Positions 61,933 through 64,000 of a stretch of 64,000 nt of DNA are shown here, in pieces. The stretch is from Alnus glutinosa (lineage: Eukaryota; Streptophyta; Magnoliopsida; Fagales; Betulaceae). A model generated the notes under the pieces. The model was given only the letters and a program-made list of their open reading frames with translations, was not told the origin of the DNA and made no database searches. A program made the translations under genes and the position numbers. The first letter of the stretch is position 1. Each line of letters opens with the position of its first letter. The stretch covers positions 4,468,501 through 4,532,500 of the forward strand of contig NC_084891.1 in assembly GCF_958979055.1 (NCBI RefSeq), in the 5' to 3' direction.

Positions 61933-62855
61933 TTGGGGTGAAAACCCAGGTTTTGGCCAACCGGCTCGGGTAATCAGATAGCTGGTTAACTGGATTTGTA
62001 ATAACTGGCAGTTAACCGGCTACCCCTGTTGGTACCCAGTTATCCAGACTGACTATTGAAATTTTTAAAATTTGAGTTTATATATCCAATTATTTAAGAG
62101 GTTTCAGTGAACAGGGCCCCAAGAAATGCACTCAAAAATGCGAGGAAATCTAGTACGTCGGCCTCCGCCATCCTCGCCTACAAACATACATAGATGTTAG
62201 AGAATATTCCTCATCGGATTCGCAAGCCTTAACCGCGTTCTTATTTTTCTCCGTTGTGATTAGTGCCGCCTTTGGAGCAACATTAGTCTCCGTCGCCGAT
62301 GCCGGCTATGAAGCAAGATTACTCTCCATTGTGGCCGGTGCCGACTCTTGAGAAAGATTAGTCTCGGCCGTAGTGATCACTAGTGCCGGTAGTGAAGGAA
62401 GATTACTTTCCATTGTGGCCAGTGTCGTCAACTCTGGAGGAAGATTACTCGTCATTGTGCCGTTTCTTGAGGTAGAGACGCTCGGCTTGAGAAATTGTTG
62501 GCGGGCGGGTCTAGGAACAAAGGGAACGAGGAATTAAAGGATTGAGAGTCTGAGACTTGAGTGTCGAGTGAAGACTGTGAAGTGTAGAAGTGAGGCGGAA
62601 AGGGAAAGGTTCAAAGGAAAAGTCTAAAAGAATGAGAATCAGAGTAAAACCCTAAGGCTAAAATTGGGTATATCTTAATTTTTTTAATATTTTATTATAT
62701 ATATATATACCCGATTACCGGTTATAACTGGGTATATATAAATGCTAAAACCAGTAACCAACTCCGGGGTAGTCAATTATCGGTTATTACCAATCGGGTA
62801 CCAAATCGATTTCTCGGTTACCGGCCGGTTATAACCAACAAGATTTGCACCCCTA
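61933..62855. mobile_element. hAT-like element with exact 8-bp target duplication
   Basis: Bounded by identical GTTTTGTT at 61925-61932 and 62856-62863. The termini TTGGGGTGAAAACC and GATTTGCACCCCTA are inverted repeats matching at 11 of 14 positions. Subterminal CCGGTTA/TAACCGG words recur at both ends. A short minus-strand frame (62455-62312, 47 codons) repeats ATMESNLPS-like segments and may be the remnant of a transposase N-terminus. It lies just upstream of OCP3, within about 120 bp of its ATG. Confidence 0.75.
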
Positions 62856-63050
62856 GTTTTGTTTCACCCTCACTAGTATTATAACCTTCTAATTTCATGT
62901 TAAGATTATATTAGATTTACAAATCATATCACAAATTTATCAGTCATAAATGCTGCATGTCGAGTCCTGTGAAGTCCCACATTGTTTGGGAATGGGGATG
63001 TATTTATATGTATATTCGTACTTTTCTTGACACAAAGCGCTATAAAGTCG

Positions 63051-63140
63051 TGATGGTCATGAACCTATTAGAACTTCGCAGTTAAGCGTGCTTCTGCGAG
63101 AGTAGTACTAGGATGAGTGACTTCTTGAAAAATCTGGTTT
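63051..63140 (+). other. 5S-rRNA-like segment in the Cassandra 5' LTR
   Basis: Contains AGAACTTCGCAGTTAAGCGT, then GCGAGAGTAGTACTAGGATG and AGTGAC. These correspond to the internal promoter (A box, intermediate element, C box) of plant 5S rRNA. It is not a functional 5S gene because the ends and the LTR context differ. Confidence 0.85.
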
Positions 63141-63420
63141 GAGGGAGCCAAAAGCAGACAATATTGCATAATTGAAGGTAGGTCGTTACAAATGGTATTA
63201 GAGCCATTGCCCAGCCTGAGATGGGGGGAGCTTGCACAAGCCCATGAGGGTCATCAGCGGGCAATCGTTGGGACACCAATAATGGGGGAATCCCGTGAGA
63301 GTTGCCAGTTGGAACACTGGGTCCCAAGATGGGTGATTGTGACGTCCCACATCGCCTTGGAATGATGATGTGCTTATATGTACATTCGCACCATTCTTGA
63401 CATAACGCGTTATAAAGTTG

Positions 63421-63511
63421 TGATGGCCATAAACCTATCAGAACTTCGCAATTAAGTGTGCTTCTGCGAGAGTAGTATTAGGATGAGTGACCTCCTGAGA
63501 AGTCTGGTTTG
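63421..63511 (+). other. 5S-rRNA-like segment in the Cassandra 3' LTR
   Basis: The same core with small changes (GCAATTAAGTGTGCTTCTGC, then AGTAGTATTAGGATGAGTGA). The A box here has diverged more than in the 5' LTR. Confidence 0.85.
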
Positions 63512-63699
63512 TGGGAGCCAAAAGTGAACAATATTGTGTCATTGAGGGTGGGTCGTTACAAGTTCGAATTGCATCGAGTTATGAGTATAAGTCTATATAG
63601 GTCAATTATAATCTGTCTCATTTAATCAAACGAGTCAGACGTCTCAACTATAATCCACTAATTTCATATTAAATTCATGTTAGTTTTGTAACATTTACC

Positions 63700-64000
63700 A
63701 TTTGTCTTCACCTTACAAAATAGTTTTGTAGCTCCAAATCTTTGCTAAACACAGTATTTTGGAAAGTTGTCAATGCTTCAGCTGCAACCAATTCTAAATT
63801 TTTCAGTTTAGTCAAACTTCTAGCTCCAACCACATGCCCCTCATAGTCTCGTACAACAATTCCTACGCCTATACGCCCATTAATTGTATCTATATCTACC
63901 GTTGCATCTCAATTCACCTTGTAAATGCCTTATGGAGGAGCTTCCCGTTTTATTTGGTTCCCACTCCTGGCCACATTTGGTTGGTCAGTTGCTTTCATAT
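63700..64000 (-). pseudogene. LINE RNase H fragment, decayed
   Basis: On the minus strand the frame reads KVN*DATVDIDT, then GRIGVGIVVRDYEGHVVGAR and AAEALTTF. This is the plant LINE-type RNase H start. The tryptophan usually following KVN is a TGA stop. The fragment runs off the window edge. No poly-A tail or target duplication is visible. Confidence 0.7.

Larger units (their letters stand above)
62968..63560 (+). mobile_element. Cassandra-type TRIM retrotransposon (complete)
   Basis: Two 223-bp LTRs, 62968-63190 and 63338-63560, both start TGTGA(A/C)GTCCCACAT and end GGTCGTTACA. A primer-binding site complementary to initiator tRNA-Met (TGGTATTAGAGCC) begins at 63193, and a purine-rich GATGGGTGAT lies before the 3' LTR. 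The interior is only 147 bp and has no coding capacity. The flanks AGTCC and AGTTC match 4 of 5. Each LTR contains a 5S-rRNA-like core, the hallmark of Cassandra. Confidence 0.9.

Noticed and set aside
63051..63140. A genuine 5S rRNA gene
   Set aside because: The match covers only the central promoter and C-box part, and it lies in paired LTRs with PBS, as in Cassandra.

Overview
The window is nuclear DNA of a seed plant, almost certainly a core eudicot and probably woody. It is AT-rich, the genes are split by GT-AG introns, and the proteins read closest to eudicot families (CESA1, HY5, BT1, OCP3, an Alba protein). The intergenic DNA is packed with plant LINE, LTR, hAT, Harbinger and foldback elements. 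The species cannot be fixed from the sequence alone.

Layout. 1-8.8 kb holds no gene, only microsatellites, MITEs, a hAT-like element and LTR fragments. 9.3-13.5 kb (+) is a BT1-type mitochondrial carrier in three exons. It converges on a small Alba-domain nucleic-acid-binding gene at 14.6-17.3 kb (-). 18.3-26.5 kb (-) and 33.7-41.7 kb (+) are two complete, 14-exon, 1085-codon copies of a primary-wall cellulose synthase of the CESA1 clade. They form the arms of a head-to-head inverted duplication of about 8 kb around a 7.2 kb spacer. The spacer holds partial copies of a repeat (here unit A), one interrupted by a 5'-truncated LINE. A third unit A lies beyond the right arm at 42.2-43.8 kb and preserves the empty LINE site. 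43.8-49 kb is LTR-retrotransposon and foldback debris. 50.3-52.4 kb (-) is HY5 (bZIP). 53.2-58.3 kb is a cluster of foldback elements with GTGGCC-rich centres. 58.6-61.8 kb (-) is OCP3. 61.9-64 kb holds a hAT-like element with target duplication, a complete Cassandra TRIM with 5S-rRNA-like LTRs, and a decayed LINE RNase H fragment.

The genes are unrelated single genes with no operon-like relation. The notable system is the CESA1 pair. Both copies are open throughout, all six amino-acid differences lie in the first 244 residues, and similarity is uneven, which suggests gene conversion. The right copy keeps only about 190 bp of ancestral upstream sequence. Beyond that, its promoter is replaced by unit A, whose adjacent copy alone has a TATAAATAG box (TACAAATAG in the other two) next to a CACGTG G-box. 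That looks like a possible promoter swap after duplication.
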